Of a DNA stretch of 64,000 nt, positions 22,863 through 34,410 are shown in pieces (positions within the stretch are counted from its first letter, which is position 1; every line of letters begins with the position of its first letter). Under the pieces are notes generated by a model that saw only the letters and a list, made by a program, of their open reading frames with translations, was not told where the DNA came from and did no database searches. Made by a program: the position numbers and the translations under genes. The stretch is from contig OY821749.1 in the NCBI GenBank assembly GCA_963682055.1, positions 23,877,631 to 23,941,630 on the forward strand. The letters are read 5' to 3'. Source of the DNA: Primula veris. Lineage: Eukaryota > Streptophyta > Magnoliopsida > Ericales > Primulaceae.

Positions 22863-22975
22863 TGACTATATAAAACATAGTCATAAAAATTGTGTTTAGA
22901 TTTAAATCGTCTGATCCAGCTATATTCAAAGGATCGGATTGTTCAGATCTAAACACAGTTTTTCTGACTATACTT
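22863..22975. repeat. short hairpin inverted repeat
   Basis: Arms of about 40 bp (about 22878-22917 and 22931-22972): AAAATTGTGTTTAGATTTAA pairs with AGATCTAAACACAGTTTTT, and GTCTGATCC with GGATCGGAT. It is probably a tiny foldback MITE. Confidence 0.6.
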
Positions 22976-23947
22976 TACATATTCAGATCCCCTTTTCCCA
23001 AAAATAATACGAGATTCTATACTGCCAAAAAATTAGCTGGGCAAGACTAAGCATAGTTGGATGGGCTAGTCCACGTGAAAATAAAGGAATATATTTCATA
23101 AGATCTTGATAATGTGTAGTCGTGTTGTAAATACTTCATTTACTTATTTGACTTGGCGAGATTGAGTATCACTTAAGAATCTTCATACCCATTTACCTAA
23201 AATTTGTTCTTTACTTACAATAGGTCGTCATACGCTAATTTGACTAAATTTAACCAATGAGTTCTATGTTTGTTTTCGATGTAACATAGGGGAACTATAT
23301 TATTTCCAGAGAAACTACGCGGCTTTGCCATTGATTGTTTAGCTGAAAATTTCCCTTTAAGAAAAACATTTTCCGAATTAGCGAAGAAGTATCAACAATT
23401 ACAATTACTCGCCACTAATTCTCTTATGATTGCGATATAGTTCAACGTAGTAACTAAAAACACACTAAAAAATTTAACTAGTTGAGGATAAATTGTTATT
23501 TTTAGCGTTCGAAACTAAACATTTTTTTCTTAAAATAAATCTCTTATTTCAATAATAGAAATGAGGCTAGAAGTCGTTTATGATTTGTGAACAGAAGTAC
23601 GATCAACTTATAATCATTTGTCTTTTAACTCTAGACGTCCAAAACTCATAGCTCCTTATATAAGTCGGCAAATTGTTTAGTCAGGTTTGCTAGACTACGT
23701 TTTATTTAATGCCGCTTTTCGGTTTTGTCGGACCAGTGGTGATCTCTTTTGTACCGATTCCATTCTTGATGTCTTCATTTCAAAACAAAAACAAAAACTG
23801 ACCAAGGCGAAACTCAAAACTGGACCACAAACAGATCGTCCATTCCCATCCCTACCAATGACTACAAGATTTTATGTTCCCATGGAAATTGTCAAATGAC
23901 ACACAAAGTTCTAATTGAGAACATATAGCAGAGTATATCTCAGCATA
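22976..23947. other. intergenic; one short unassigned open frame
   Basis: A plus-strand frame at about 23297-23443 reads like protein (FPEKLRGFAIDCLAENFPLR, then KTFSELAKKYQQLQLL) but lacks a start and any family I recognise. It may be a gene fragment. Nothing else was seen. Confidence 0.25.
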
Positions 23948-23955
23948 GAATTGAG

Positions 23956-24228
23956 TAGGGCCGGACGAAAAATCGGTAAAACCGAACCGGACCGGACCGA
24001 TAACCGAACCGAAAAAGACCGAAACCGGAAAAAATTCGGGTCGGTTTCGGTTTTCAATAAAACCGAACAAAAAAAAAACCGAAAAAACCGAAAAACCGAA
24101 AAAACCCCGAATCTTGACAAAAAAACCCGGTCCGGTTCGGTCCAAAAAATAAAAAGACCGAAACCGAACCGAAAAATAAGCTCGGTTTCGGTTTTGCTAA
24201 AAACCGAACCGGACCGGACTCAGCCCTA
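23956..24228. mobile_element. hAT-type MITE built of CCGAACCGG words
   Basis: 273 bp, starting TAGGGCCGGACG and ending CAGCCCTA. It is flanked by GAATTGAG (23948-23955) and GTATTGAG (24229-24236), an 8-bp target duplication with one mismatch, which is the hAT signature. The interior is almost entirely repeats of AAACCGAACCGGACCGG and its complement. Any open frame here reflects the repeat and is not a gene. Confidence 0.8.
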
Positions 24229-24257
24229 GTATTGAGATACACGAAAATATAAATAAG

Positions 24258-25230
24258 ATATTGTTGGCCCGTGTGCGGCTAAACCTTAGAGGGGGGTGAA
24301 TAAGGTTTCTAGGCGTTTTTGGCCTAATTAAACTTAAGTGCAACTAATCACCCAACTATCGCAATTCTAATCTTATGCGTTTAACAAAAGTTAATATAAT
24401 ACTAAAAGTTCTAAACGCATGCACGAAATAAGCAATAATTAAGTTGCGGAAAGTAAAAGTTTAAGGGAAGAAGATGACACCGTGATTTATAGAGGTTCGG
24501 CAAAACGCGCCTACGTCCTCTCCTCGGTACTACCGAGTATTTCACTAAAAATTCTTTTCCCAGATATTACAATCCTAATGAGCTAATCGACCGATTAAGC
24601 TCCCCCTCACTTTGTGAGTGTCCCGAAATGAAAGACCTAGAGCTTTTAAGCTTCACTTGCTTACAAAGCCTCTACCCGATCACTCGCTCACAAATGAGTT
24701 TATAAAATACTCGTTACAATTTTGTTACAAAAATGTAACTACACTCACTATTATATTTGCTTCTAAATAGGCTAATTGGTGAGTCTTTGTTGTTGTTCGA
24801 GCTTGAATCGCTTTCTTCTTAATTTCCTCTTTTTCGAATATTTTCACCAAAATGGTGATAATTTGGGTTTTGATTAAGAGAGGTTTTAGGATAATGGATT
24901 GTTGTGTTTTAAGAAAGATTTTTGAGGTATATATGGTCACAAAGTCTATTTTTCTGTGTTATGACCGTTGGAAGTGGTTGAGGATATTTTTCAGAGGTTT
25001 TAAGCTGTTTTCCAGAAAAAGCTGAAAAGCTCTTTTCGAAATCTGTAGAAAACGATCGGTCGTTTTCTACAGTCGATCGGTCGTTATTCAGAAAATGATC
25101 GGTCGTTTCTGAAAAACGATCGGTCGTTTTTCTTATGAGCTCACCGGAAGAAATTGGTACAAAAACGATCGGTCGTTTTTGTACAGATGATCGGTCATTC
25201 TCTGTTTTCTCGCTTTTCTTCGAATGCTCA
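24258..25230. repeat. dispersed repeat with TTAGAGGGGGGTGAATAAGG start
   Basis: Starts with the widespread plant repeat words CTTAGAGGGGGGTGAATAAG and carries ATTTATAGAGGTTCGGC and CGCCTACGTCCTCTCC. I recognise this type of sequence from plant repeats but cannot assign a superfamily. No ORF. Its right part holds an array of the GATCGGTCGT motif. Confidence 0.45.
25049..25196. repeat. array of six GATCGGTCGT motifs
   Basis: Six copies of GATCGGTCGT or GATCGGTCAT separated by short A/T spacers, interrupted by GAGCTCACCGGAAGAAAT. The same motif and a closely similar spacer (GAACTCACTGGAAGAAAT) occur in the MULE at about 33884-33901. Confidence 0.85.
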
Positions 25231-25967
25231 TAACTCTTTCATTTTAGCTCCGATTCTGGTTCCGCTTGAACCTGTGGCTTCGTTTTTCTGAGCTCTATCT
25301 TTCTGGTGTTCTGAAATTTACAAATTCTCTTTTTGGAAAAGACAAGCATTATATCATCGAAATTGAGAAATCGTAAAATCATTAAAAAAAAATCAACGTT
25401 ATAATCAAAATCAATTATTGAACCCCATGGTTCAACAGATATGATTGGTAAAATCATACAAATCATGAAAGATACATCCTAAATAGTCTGCACCATTATA
25501 TAAGAGAATCATAATCCCACATACACTTAATTATCGGGTATTATTAACCCTAATTATATTCAATATACTGTTATATTTATTATCTAAACCGTAGAGATTT
25601 AACCTTTTCACAGCTCCGTCCGACGAAATAAATTAAACGGCAGATCATAAATAGTTAAAAATAAGTCCATAACAAACCCTAAAAAAGAGGTTTTTCATTG
25701 GCTCAGTGGAGCTGGTATTTTAGGTATATCAGTAATAAAATATTATATTGTTCCATTCCATTGATGCCAATTATGAAAGTCAATACATCAGGATTATTAG
25801 GCAAGTCAACCCTAGTACATAGAATCATAGGGGAAAAGATTACTTCTCTTACATTTTGTCTTTGTACAAATTTTAGCTACCCATAAACTAAACTGAGATT
25901 ACAACCCAAAACTCTCTTATTTATTTATATTTTCCTCTAAAAAATTAATACCCAAAGTACATCTAAA
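25231..25967. other. 3' flank of the WRKY gene
   Basis: AT-rich, no gene. The part nearest 25967 should be the WRKY 3' UTR. Confidence 0.4.
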
Positions 25968-27394
25968 CTAATTGAAAAATCCGGGAATATTGTCAAAAGG
26001 AAAAACGGTGTCCAAATGAACCGGGTCGATTGAGAAGTCCAAATCCAAAATAGGAGAATTTGATGCCGACGTGTTGGTCGACATAATCTCATTAAAATCC
26101 ATTTGTCCGTCTTCCAAATAAAAATTATAATTTCCTTCAAAAGTGGGATAACAATTCTGGTTTTTATTCTCAAACCATCCGAACGAAGGATTAGGAAAGC
26201 TAAAATGAGGCTCCGCTTCCACAAATTCGGTTTCCTTTGTATCGACAGTTAAGTTTGTTTTGAAATTTAATAATAGGTTGTTCCGCATTTGAGGCTGGGG
26301 ACTGTTTGGTTGGCTTGGTTTTTTCAGTTTTGGTTCTTGTTTCTTGGGAGAACAGTTTTGGTTGCAATTGTGTTTTCCTCTATAAATGATCTCAAAAACA
26401 GTTGGGTCATCATCTGATCTTTGGACTTGCTTTGTGGCCCAACAATTTTGGGTGGCCCTATAAGTGCATCTATAGTAGCTCCTGCAAAAATATACAAGCA
26501 TAATTAGACTTTGAAAATAAGTAGACACAACGAAAAATGTTCTTGTGAACTTTAGGCTTGTTTGGCTGAATTCATTTTTTTCCTCAAGACTGTATTTGGT
26601 TGAAGAAAATGTTTAAAAAAACTCAGGATTTACCCATTTTTTAATTTATTTTAAACTTTAAGGTTCATTAGAAGTTGCTATTAAATAAGCGTCTCCAAAT
26701 GTACATTGAGTATTTAATATTCACCTGGGATATTTAGCCCCCAAAATGTCTTTTTGCCCATATTTTCTCCAACTATGTCCATCATCAATGGGCCCCTCAA
26801 ATCCATTGTCTGAGCTTACCCTCACCTGATCCGTCCACGTAGGCATTAACTTCCTGTAACACAAATAAAATGAACACAAAAATATTAGTACTTAACTTCC
26901 AAAACAAAAATGTATATACTACTATATACTTACTTTTGCATGTATTTTTCACTAAAGATAGCAATTATGCTATTGTACCATTTTAACTCTAACAACATTT
27001 ACATAGCTAAATTAACAACAAATAGCAATTTCCTAAAAATGCCAAAAAAGAGAGTTCACCTCTTTTTAGGAGTGGTGTTCTGATTCTCCTTAATAGCAGC
27101 ATCACAGTTCTCGCTCTGGGGACTTCCGTCCCTAGAGAGAGCAGATTCGTGCAAAGTTGAGACCAGCGGTAGCGACTGAGTCCGTTGTCCAGTTGTCAAA
27201 CCCGAGTTCAAAGTCAACAATGCCATGTCATAAGACGATAAAATCCCTTCTAAAAGAACAGCACGTGTCTCATCCGAAAAAGAAGCGAGCGAAAAAAGAT
27301 GAGTCTTTAGTTGTTTCTCAAACTCATCACGCAATTCGTAAGCAAATGCTTTCTTTTCCCATCCCATTGTACTCTCCATTGCCACAAGAGACAT
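25968..27394 (-). CDS. group III WRKY transcription factor (325 aa, 3 exons)
   Basis: Exons on the minus strand: 27394-27060, 26853-26725 and 26481-25968; all junctions are GT-AG. The WRKYGQK heptad is at residues 140-146, followed by DILGAKYPR, and the intron after PR is at the conserved WRKY position. The zinc site is C160, C168, H192 and C194, spaced C-X7-C-X23-H-X-C, which defines group III. The N-terminus (MGWEKKAFAYELRDEFEKQL) is the leucine-containing helix typical of the WRKY41/53-like subgroup, and the C-terminus is acidic and Asn/Ser-rich as in activation regions. Such proteins are nuclear, bind W-boxes (TTGACC/T) and act in defence, senescence and salicylate responses. Two possible starts exist, M1 and M6; the first was chosen because it is in frame and upstream. 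The protein looks intact. Confidence 0.92.
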
Positions 27395-28134
27395 AGTAAA
27401 AGTAAATAGTGGTATATAGGTCGTGGGAATTGAGTTTACCTTGGTCTAAAACCGCGACTAAATGAAAGTTGTAGGCAATTTTTGCAAGTAAGTTTGGGAT
27501 TTGAGTGGTGAGTTGTAGTGGTAAGGAATGGGGGATAGAGAGTTCGAATGTTGGATGGTTTTAAAGGGTAGGAAATGTGGTGGAAGTGAGTAAGAGTTGA
27601 AGTTTGACTAAGAAAACGAGTGAAATTTCTACTTAGTAGACTGGTCTTTGCCTCTGTGGTCATACTTGTATGTGTTATGAAAATGAGAAGGTACTATTAG
27701 TGATAATGTATAAGTGCTGACTATTTCAAACTTCATATAAATCTTAAAAGTATCTTCTTTTCTCTTATAAATATTACTCCAAATCTTGGGTCCTTTTGGA
27801 TGCTCAAGGGAGTAGTTACCATATAGCCCCATTATTTCTGACTAGTTCCCTTTCACTGTCATATTGTGAAAGATTAATTACACATTGATCCAGTATTTTA
27901 AGAAACAAGGGGGTAGTTTTAATGCATCTCGCTATAGGTTATCATGGTGTTCAGAACCGGCCTAAAGAGAGTGCAAATTGTCCAAGTGAAGTGGGCATCC
28001 CACCCCCAAAGACAAAATAAATAAAATGGTCTCGACTCTTACAATTGGTGTTCTAATATTTATGATGAAATATCAGGATCTTTTTAATGCAACTCATGTA
28101 GCCCTATTATGATGTTTAGTTTCCAATTTTAATT
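27395..28134 (-). promoter_or_regulatory. WRKY promoter region
   Basis: Read on the minus strand, TATTTATAAG (about 27766-27775) is a possible TATA box, which would give a 5' UTR of roughly 340 bases. A W-box core TTGACT lies at 27604-27609 on the plus strand, inside the would-be leader, and could allow self-regulation by WRKY proteins. The short frame at 27436-27663 is not supported as a gene. Confidence 0.3.
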
Positions 28135-28540
28135 AGATCATCCACAATAGTTTTGTTAAATTTTTTTTATTAAATATTGGCACATCATCAATTAAATGGT
28201 TTGACTTTTTAAGCTCACATTAGTGTTTAATTAAAACAAAATTATCTATTTTTCAATTAAATATTTAAAACTTATTTGATACCTAGACAACTTATCTTTA
28301 TTTTATAGGTCATTACCTTGTTTTAGGAATCATATAAAAATAGACAAGTGGTTAATTTTGATAGTGGCTCATTTTTTTTTTGCCACATCACCCACTAAAA
28401 CACTTATTAATTTGAATAATTTTTTTAACAACGTTAGAGTTAATAGATAAAATAACATAACTAATTTGAAAAAAATAATGTTTGTTAGCTAAAATATTTA
28501 CGTAACAAGAGGGATAAAATAACTGTTTTAGATGCTCTTA
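28135..28540. mobile_element. MITE with GATCATCCACAATAG-type ends
   Basis: Left end AGATCATCCACAATAGTT and the reverse complement of the right end (TAAGAGCATCTAAAACAGTT) resemble the GAGCATCCACAATGG termini of common plant MITEs. The interior is AT-rich. Superfamily and target duplication were not resolved. Confidence 0.45.
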
Positions 28541-29269
28541 AATTTTTTTAAAATTATATTTTTTTCTTCAAACCAAAAGGACAAAACACATATATTATCA
28601 GATATATCATATATCATATTGCATTGCAAAAAAAACAAAATAGATCATTGAAATATACAAACGGAAATTATGAGTAGTTGTGTTTTATTAGAAGAGTTTA
28701 TGCAGAGAAAATGGTCGTCGTTTAAATTTTTGGATGATCTTCATCTTATACTTGTGTTGTACAGGCTTCTTGACAACAATTATGAGTAAATAAATACACA
28801 CTACAAAATCAAGGGCCCAAATATGAGGAACTAATATTATGGGGGTGAATATGTGAAGTGTCATGCTTAAAGAGGAAGTATATTGCCAATAATTCAACAA
28901 TCTGGGGTTATATTGCAGTTATGGACATGGCCAAATGCTGACCAATTCAAATTTATAAAAAGGTTACTCCCTCTCCTACATGTCATTCTTCATTATTGAG
29001 TAATTGGGAGGTCAAAAGTTGATTTTTTGAGTGTCATTAACACAAATAATAGTTTACTGGTCTAGATCCGCGTTTATTCGTACCAGTTAAGAAAACAAAT
29101 AACAACAAAAACTAAATGCAAATATGTATCATGTATGTGATGCTCCCTGTTTTATAATTTATGATTAATACCTCCAGATACCACAATCGAATTTTAATTC
29201 TCACTATATACCTATTATAATTTGTATTATTCTTAAATATCATTTTTTCATACCATATAAACTAAATAA
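28541..29269. other. intergenic, nothing firm
   Basis: A 70-codon minus-strand frame (28688-28900) has a hydrophobic middle but no recognisable family or promoter. I do not call it. Confidence 0.3.
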
Positions 29270-29611
29270 AATCTAATTTAATAAAAAAACAGAAAATATC
29301 TTTTTCTCTCTCCCTCTCTCATAAAAAATCACAAAAAATTATAAAAAATAACAAAAAATAACAAATAATGAAAAAAATCATAAAAAATTATCAAAAAAAT
29401 CACAAAAATCACAAAAAAATATTTAAAAAAATATAATTTTTTTGGTCAATATACCACTTTTTACACCGAAAAAACTATTTTTTCATAAAAAAAAAACACT
29501 TTTTCATCAAAAAGTGAATTTTATGTATTTAACTCTCGTTTGACTCATTTCAATTCTTGTTAAAGTTTGAATTGCATTTTTAGAAACTAATTTTAGTAAC
29601 TAATTTTAGAT

Positions 29612-29690
29612 CCGTAAGCTCAAATTGGTAAGAGCGTTTGCACCCAACACTGATGTTCAAGAGGTTGGTGGTTCAAAGCCACCCAGATTT
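29612..29690 (+). other. tRNA-like sequence (degenerate), possible SINE head
   Basis: A perfect D-arm stem GCTC...GAGC with loop AAATTGGTAA, and a perfect T-arm GGTGG-TTCAAAG-CCACC, correspond to pol III A and B boxes. The spacing between the arms is 31 bases, and no proper anticodon stem or acceptor stem can be formed. It is therefore not a working tRNA gene but a tRNA-derived piece, as found at the head of SINEs. Confidence 0.5.
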
Positions 29691-29704
29691 TTTAACTTTA
29701 AAGT

Positions 29705-30385
29705 AAAATATATGCATTTTTTGTGCTTAACTATATGCACTTTTATTGAACTTTATGCACTTTCGACTGTACTAGATGCACTTTCGACTGAACTAGATGC
29801 ATTTTCAGCTGAACTATATGCACTTTCAGCTGAACCAGATGCACTTTTAGCTGAACCAGATGCACCTTTTACAGAACTATATACATTTTTATTGAACTAG
29901 ATTCACTTTTGGCTGAACCATATGCACTTTTAGCTGAACCAGATGCACTTTTAGTTGAATCAGATGCATTTTTGACAGAACTATATGCACTTTTATTGAA
30001 CTATATGCACCTTCGACTGAACTATATTCATTTTCGACTAGACTATATGCACTTTTAACTTAACTATATGTATTTTCGACTAAATTAGATGCACTTTAAG
30101 CTGAACCATATGTACTTTCAGCTGAATCAGATGCATTTTTAGCTGAACTATATGCATACTCACTTTTATTGAACTATATTTACTTTCGACTGAATTGTAT
30201 GCACTTTCAACGGAACTAGATACACTTTTCAGCTGAATTGAATGCAATTTCGACTAAATTTTATGCACTTTTGAGTAACTATATGCACTTTCGACTGAAG
30301 TATATGCAATTTTATTGAACTATATACGCTTTTGACTGAACCATATGTACTTTCGACTGAAATAGATGCACTTTCAGCTCATTTA
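29705..30385. repeat. 21-bp minisatellite, about 32 units
   Basis: Units of the form GAACTAGATGCACTTTCGACT vary at a few positions (ATATGCAC/AGATGCAC, TCGACT/TAGCT). Because 21 is a multiple of three, one frame reads as seven-residue repeats like ALSTELD for several units, which explains the short ORF at 29625-29900. It is not evidence of a gene. Confidence 0.85.
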
Positions 30386-30727
30386 GATTAAAAAAATACA
30401 CATTTTCATGGAAAAACACTTTTTGTATAAAAAAGTCTTTTTTGATGAAAAAATAGCTTTTACGGTATAAAAAGTGTTATAGTGATAAAAAAAATTATAT
30501 CTTTTTTTATAATTTTTTAAAAAAATTGTGTTTTTTTTTGTAATTTTTTGTGATTTTTTGATAATTTTTTGTGATTTTTGATTAAAAAAATTTGTGATTT
30601 AAAAAAAAAAACGGTTTTATAGAATTTTGTTATAATTTAAAACTATTTTTTGGGTTTGTAGAGAGATAAAATATGTCTATTATATTTTGTTTTGTATGAC
30701 AATTTAGTAAATAAACTAAATAATTAA

Positions 30728-30920
30728 CACTATAAAAAAATATCCAAATAGCGACGGGATTAGTGACGGTATTTTTTGTTACGAGCTTATTAGCGACGGT
30801 TTTTGTGACGGCTTTGTGACAGTTTAGTCAATTTGCGACAGATTTGTGACAGATTTTTAAATTAGCGACAGGCTTGTGACAACTTTTGACTCTAACTAAA
30901 TCAAACATTATTTTGTAGTG
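30728..30920. mobile_element. CACTA-type MITE, copy A (193 bp)
   Basis: Ends CACTATAAAAAAATA and TTTTGTAGTG, with flanking TAA on both sides as a 3-bp target duplication. The interior is made of GCGACGG and TTGTGACAG words. It lies in the opposite orientation to the copies at 50072 and 60161. Confidence 0.8.
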
Positions 30921-32809
30921 TAAAAAGTGTTACTATAAAGAATGTAAACTTATCAAGATATCTAGAAAAAATATAATTTGATATAAATTACTTTTAGGGA
31001 TTTCCCTTTGTAATTTATTGAGAGACCACGTTAATGTGCAAATGTGTTTGGACTTAATTAATAGGTTTACTTACGTAGCTAGTGTAGAAAATTATTTGGA
31101 CGTTTAATTGGTACCAGAATATTTGGTTATTTTTATGATCCCAAAAGTTGTAGTAGTATTTTACAAGAATATTTTTTGGAAATAATTTAGCAAAAAGATA
31201 ACCTTATACCAGACCCGGTTTAATGGATGGTCCACAAGGGCTCATAACCATGACCTTTGAAAAATACAAAAATTTAGAGGTCTCCGTTTTTAAAAAAAAT
31301 ATATTTAATTAATTTTATATAAAATATAAATATATAAATCATTGTTTTGACACATATAATTGTGTGTTCAATATGATAGTTTATTAAAATTTAGTTATAT
31401 TTTGCTATATATTATTTTTGTAGAATGTGAATTCAATCTTTACTAGTAGCATTTTTGTATTTATTTTATTTTATTATTAAATAAAATAAAATATAAATAC
31501 ACAAAAAAGAACTCGTTTCCATAAATGTCCAAATCCTTATAAACTCTTGCCTTATACAGAATAGATAGAGTTCAACCCATATGACACGGTAATATATCCT
31601 ATATGTTCGGCAATATATCCTATATGTTCTGTACTAAATTAAAATCTAAAACAGAAACAAAAAAACGGTACTGCTACATTTTCTTAAATGGGATTTATAT
31701 TAATCCTATCTTAATTGTTTTACGTTAGTATACTTTAATTTGGTGTACAAATATCAGGATATATGATCTAGTATATATTAAATGCTGGACCGTTGCTGTT
31801 GCAAAAACGACAAAAAGCAAGTGTACGTACGATTAAGTATATAAATTATTAAACAAATACATTTTCTCTCAACATTATAAAAACATGTCCAAACTCGTAA
31901 AGTGACTGAAAATTAGCTGGTCATGCAGCTATCAATTTATAGCTAAATTCAAGGAGTAAGCTCAATTTAGAAAATGAGTCATAATATTGAATCGTTTAAA
32001 AGATTGTTCAATCTATCTTCTATTTTTTTCCCTTATAAAACTGAACTATAGCTTCATTATCAAGTTGATTAATCGATGATCCATCACCAGTTGCACCATT
32101 GAAATGAATATTTGATTAAGCAATTGTTAGTTGTAGATAAGGGTTAGTAATAGTTAATCAATAAGTTAGTTATAGATCATGTGAGTGCTAGTTAATTTTT
32201 AAACCATTACTTTTTTCATTTGTTTTTGTGTGTTTTTATGGACCTACAGGTGGGTCATTATAACCGTGTTTTTTTGGAAAAGAACTAGAAAGTATGTCAC
32301 AAGACTCACAACTTCCACGATAAACAATAAGCCATACAAAAAGTCGCTGTCTTTCTAGACCCATTCATAAGGGCCAATAAACAATTCCATGGATTGCAAT
32401 TAACAAAGCGTGTTTAACATAAAAGTCGCCTTAATTGTTTTATTACGGGCTAGATCTTATATATTGTACATCCGATCGGGAGATTTTCAGAGATTAGTGC
32501 TAGCTCATTGTGAGTTGTGACTTTGTTTGGTTGCATCATTGTAGCCCAGTTTTTTCTTAAAAGCTAGAATGTATCTAGTTTTTTTTTGTTTTTTTTTTCA
32601 AGCTGAGGGTTTTCTTAATCTTTTGCCTCATAATAAAACTGGAAGTTTTTAGCAAAATTATCCAAACTTTTTTCCCAACCTCAAAAACTCTAGTCTGTTT
32701 GCTTAAAAATTGCAACCGAACATATGTGGTTGCAAATTTGCTATTAATTGTGACAAGGCAACTAAAATAGACTTAATTTCTCTTACTAATGATTTTTACT
32801 TTTGAGTTC
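30921..32809. other. intergenic, no gene seen
   Basis: AT-rich sequence. Nothing with coding or element structure was identified. Confidence 0.5.
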
Positions 32810-32955
32810 TGTTAAATTTGTTGATTGGGGAGTTGATCACAATATTATTTAGAGAAAAAAACCCTAATATAAAATGAAATGTATTAATAATCAACTATAC
32901 AATTTACCCAATTGGTTATTTATAAACTAATCTTACCAATGTATTTATCTTAACA
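32810..32955 (-). repeat. 3' LTR of the TRIM-like element
   Basis: 146 bp, TGTT...AACA termini, with a long shared core AGAGAAAAAAACCCTAATAT. It differs from the other LTR at many positions (roughly 80% identity by eye), so the element is old. Confidence 0.8.
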
Positions 32956-33616
32956 CGCCCCTTCAAGTTGGAAGATATTGAAAAATATCTCCGACTTGCA
33001 CATAAAGGAGCAACGAAAATTAAAATGCCACAAACGGCTATAAAAGACCACGTCGGGCCAATAAATGCTACAACCGGCAAGAAACGACCACACAGTGCCA
33101 AACAAATGCCACAACCGGCAATAAACGACCACGTATGGCCAAATAAACCAATTAAGGGCATCAAATGGTCACAAACGACCTAAAGCGCCATAAAAGACGA
33201 TATAAAAACCATAAAAGACAACAAACGCCACTCAGGCAAGCCAACAATTGGCAACAAATGGCTACATAGCCAATAAGTCGGTCACACGACCGAAAATGCC
33301 ATACAAGGCAAAATAAAACCATAAAAGGCATCAACTCCAAACTAAAGGATCGAATTGTCGTATTACCAAACTATGTGGGACCAAACTGTAACTCATGACA
33401 AACTATTACAGACCAATGATGACTAATTTTCACAACTTCTGTACCAAATCGAATTAAACCGAAACAGTGTGGACCACTATGAATTTATCCCAAACACAGT
33501 ATTTAAACAACAATAAATCCAAAACTAAAGGAGGACCACACTGCAATTTCACAAAGCTCGAGTACTACTCTGATATGTCATTAAACTTGAGGACCAGATG
33601 GGTAACTAAACTAAAA
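32956..33616 (-). other. internal region of the TRIM-like element, left part
   Basis: Non-coding, built largely of degenerate repeats of words such as CCACAACCGGCAATAAACGA and ATAAAAGACCAC. Confidence 0.5.
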
Positions 33617-33625
33617 TCTAATTCA

Positions 33626-33873
33626 GAGTTTTTTGCCAAAATGGTACAGTGACCACACATAATTCCCAGAATGGGCTACCTTTCTGTAATATTCCCAAAA
33701 TGGTCTACTTTCGAAAAACGACCGATCGAAATGATTAAAACGACCGGTCGTTTTATTATTGAACTCTCTGGAACAATTTGGACAATAAACGATCGGTCGA
33801 ATTGGACAATACGACCGGTCGTTTTTCAGACAAAAACGATCGGTCGTTATGTACATTTCGATCGGTCGTTTTT
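33626..33873 (+). repeat. left TIR of the MULE
   Basis: Starts GAGTTTTTTGCC. It contains six GACCGGTCGT/GATCGGTCGT-type motifs. Confidence 0.92.
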
Positions 33874-34064
33874 ATTGTGAACTCACTGGAAGAAATCATA
33901 CCTAAAACGATCGGTCGGTTTTGAAAAACGATCGGTCGTTTTTATTGTGAACTATCTGGAAAAATTTTGTTATTATTAGATCGATCGTTTTTTCAGAACG
34001 ATCGGTCGTCTGTGTAAAAACGATCGGTCGTTTTTCACAGTCGACCGATCGACTGTAAACAATT
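33717..34064. repeat. left array of about 12 GATCGGTCGT-type motifs
   Basis: About twelve copies (variants GACCGGTCGT, GATCGGTCGG, GATCGATCGT, GACCGATCGA) run from inside the left TIR into the sub-terminal region, spaced about 15-55 bases apart. Confidence 0.85.
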
Positions 34065-34410
34065 TACAGAACAAAGAATTTTTGGCACTTTTCGACACTG
34101 ATTTGGCAAAAAATATATAAAAACATGATTCCTTTTTTGAACATGATCCCTTAAAAAATGATGTTGTAAATTAATATGTTTAGTACATCGGATTTTCCGG
34201 AAGATTTATATCACAAGTATTATCACATAAAATGATGTCGTAAATTAATATGTTTATCTTAAGATGTGTAGGTGACGTTTTACTAAACATCCGATTTAAA
34301 ACAAGTAAATGTCACAACATCCGATTTAAAACGAAGTTAAACAAAGCTAAACGATTAAGGAAAACGAACGATCAAATGCAAGCGAAAAATTGGCCATAGT
34401 TTTGGCTAAA

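Larger units (their letters stand above)
29270..30715. mobile_element. foldback element carrying a minisatellite and a tRNA-like sequence
   Basis: The outer parts (about 29285-29520 and 30385-30700) form a long imperfect inverted repeat of A-rich and T-rich tracts with shared words such as TTTTTATACC/GGTATAAAAA and CACTTTTTCATCAAAAA. Between them lie a tRNA-like sequence and about 680 bp of 21-bp repeats. There is no transposase. The class is uncertain. Confidence 0.5.

Noticed and set aside
23911..24242. Several overlapping frames on both strands
   Set aside because: They all arise from the CCGAACCGG repeat of the hAT MITE.
27436..27663. 75-codon minus-strand frame upstream of the WRKY gene
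   Set aside because: Low-complexity Ser/Thr/Pro/His composition and position in the likely 5' leader; no family seen.
29612..29690. Functional tRNA gene
   Set aside because: D and T arms are good but there is no anticodon or acceptor stem, and the spacing between the arms is too long for a standard tRNA.
29625..29900. 91-codon frame with ALSTELD-type repeats
   Set aside because: The frame exists only because the minisatellite period (21 bp) is a multiple of three; no start context or conserved protein.
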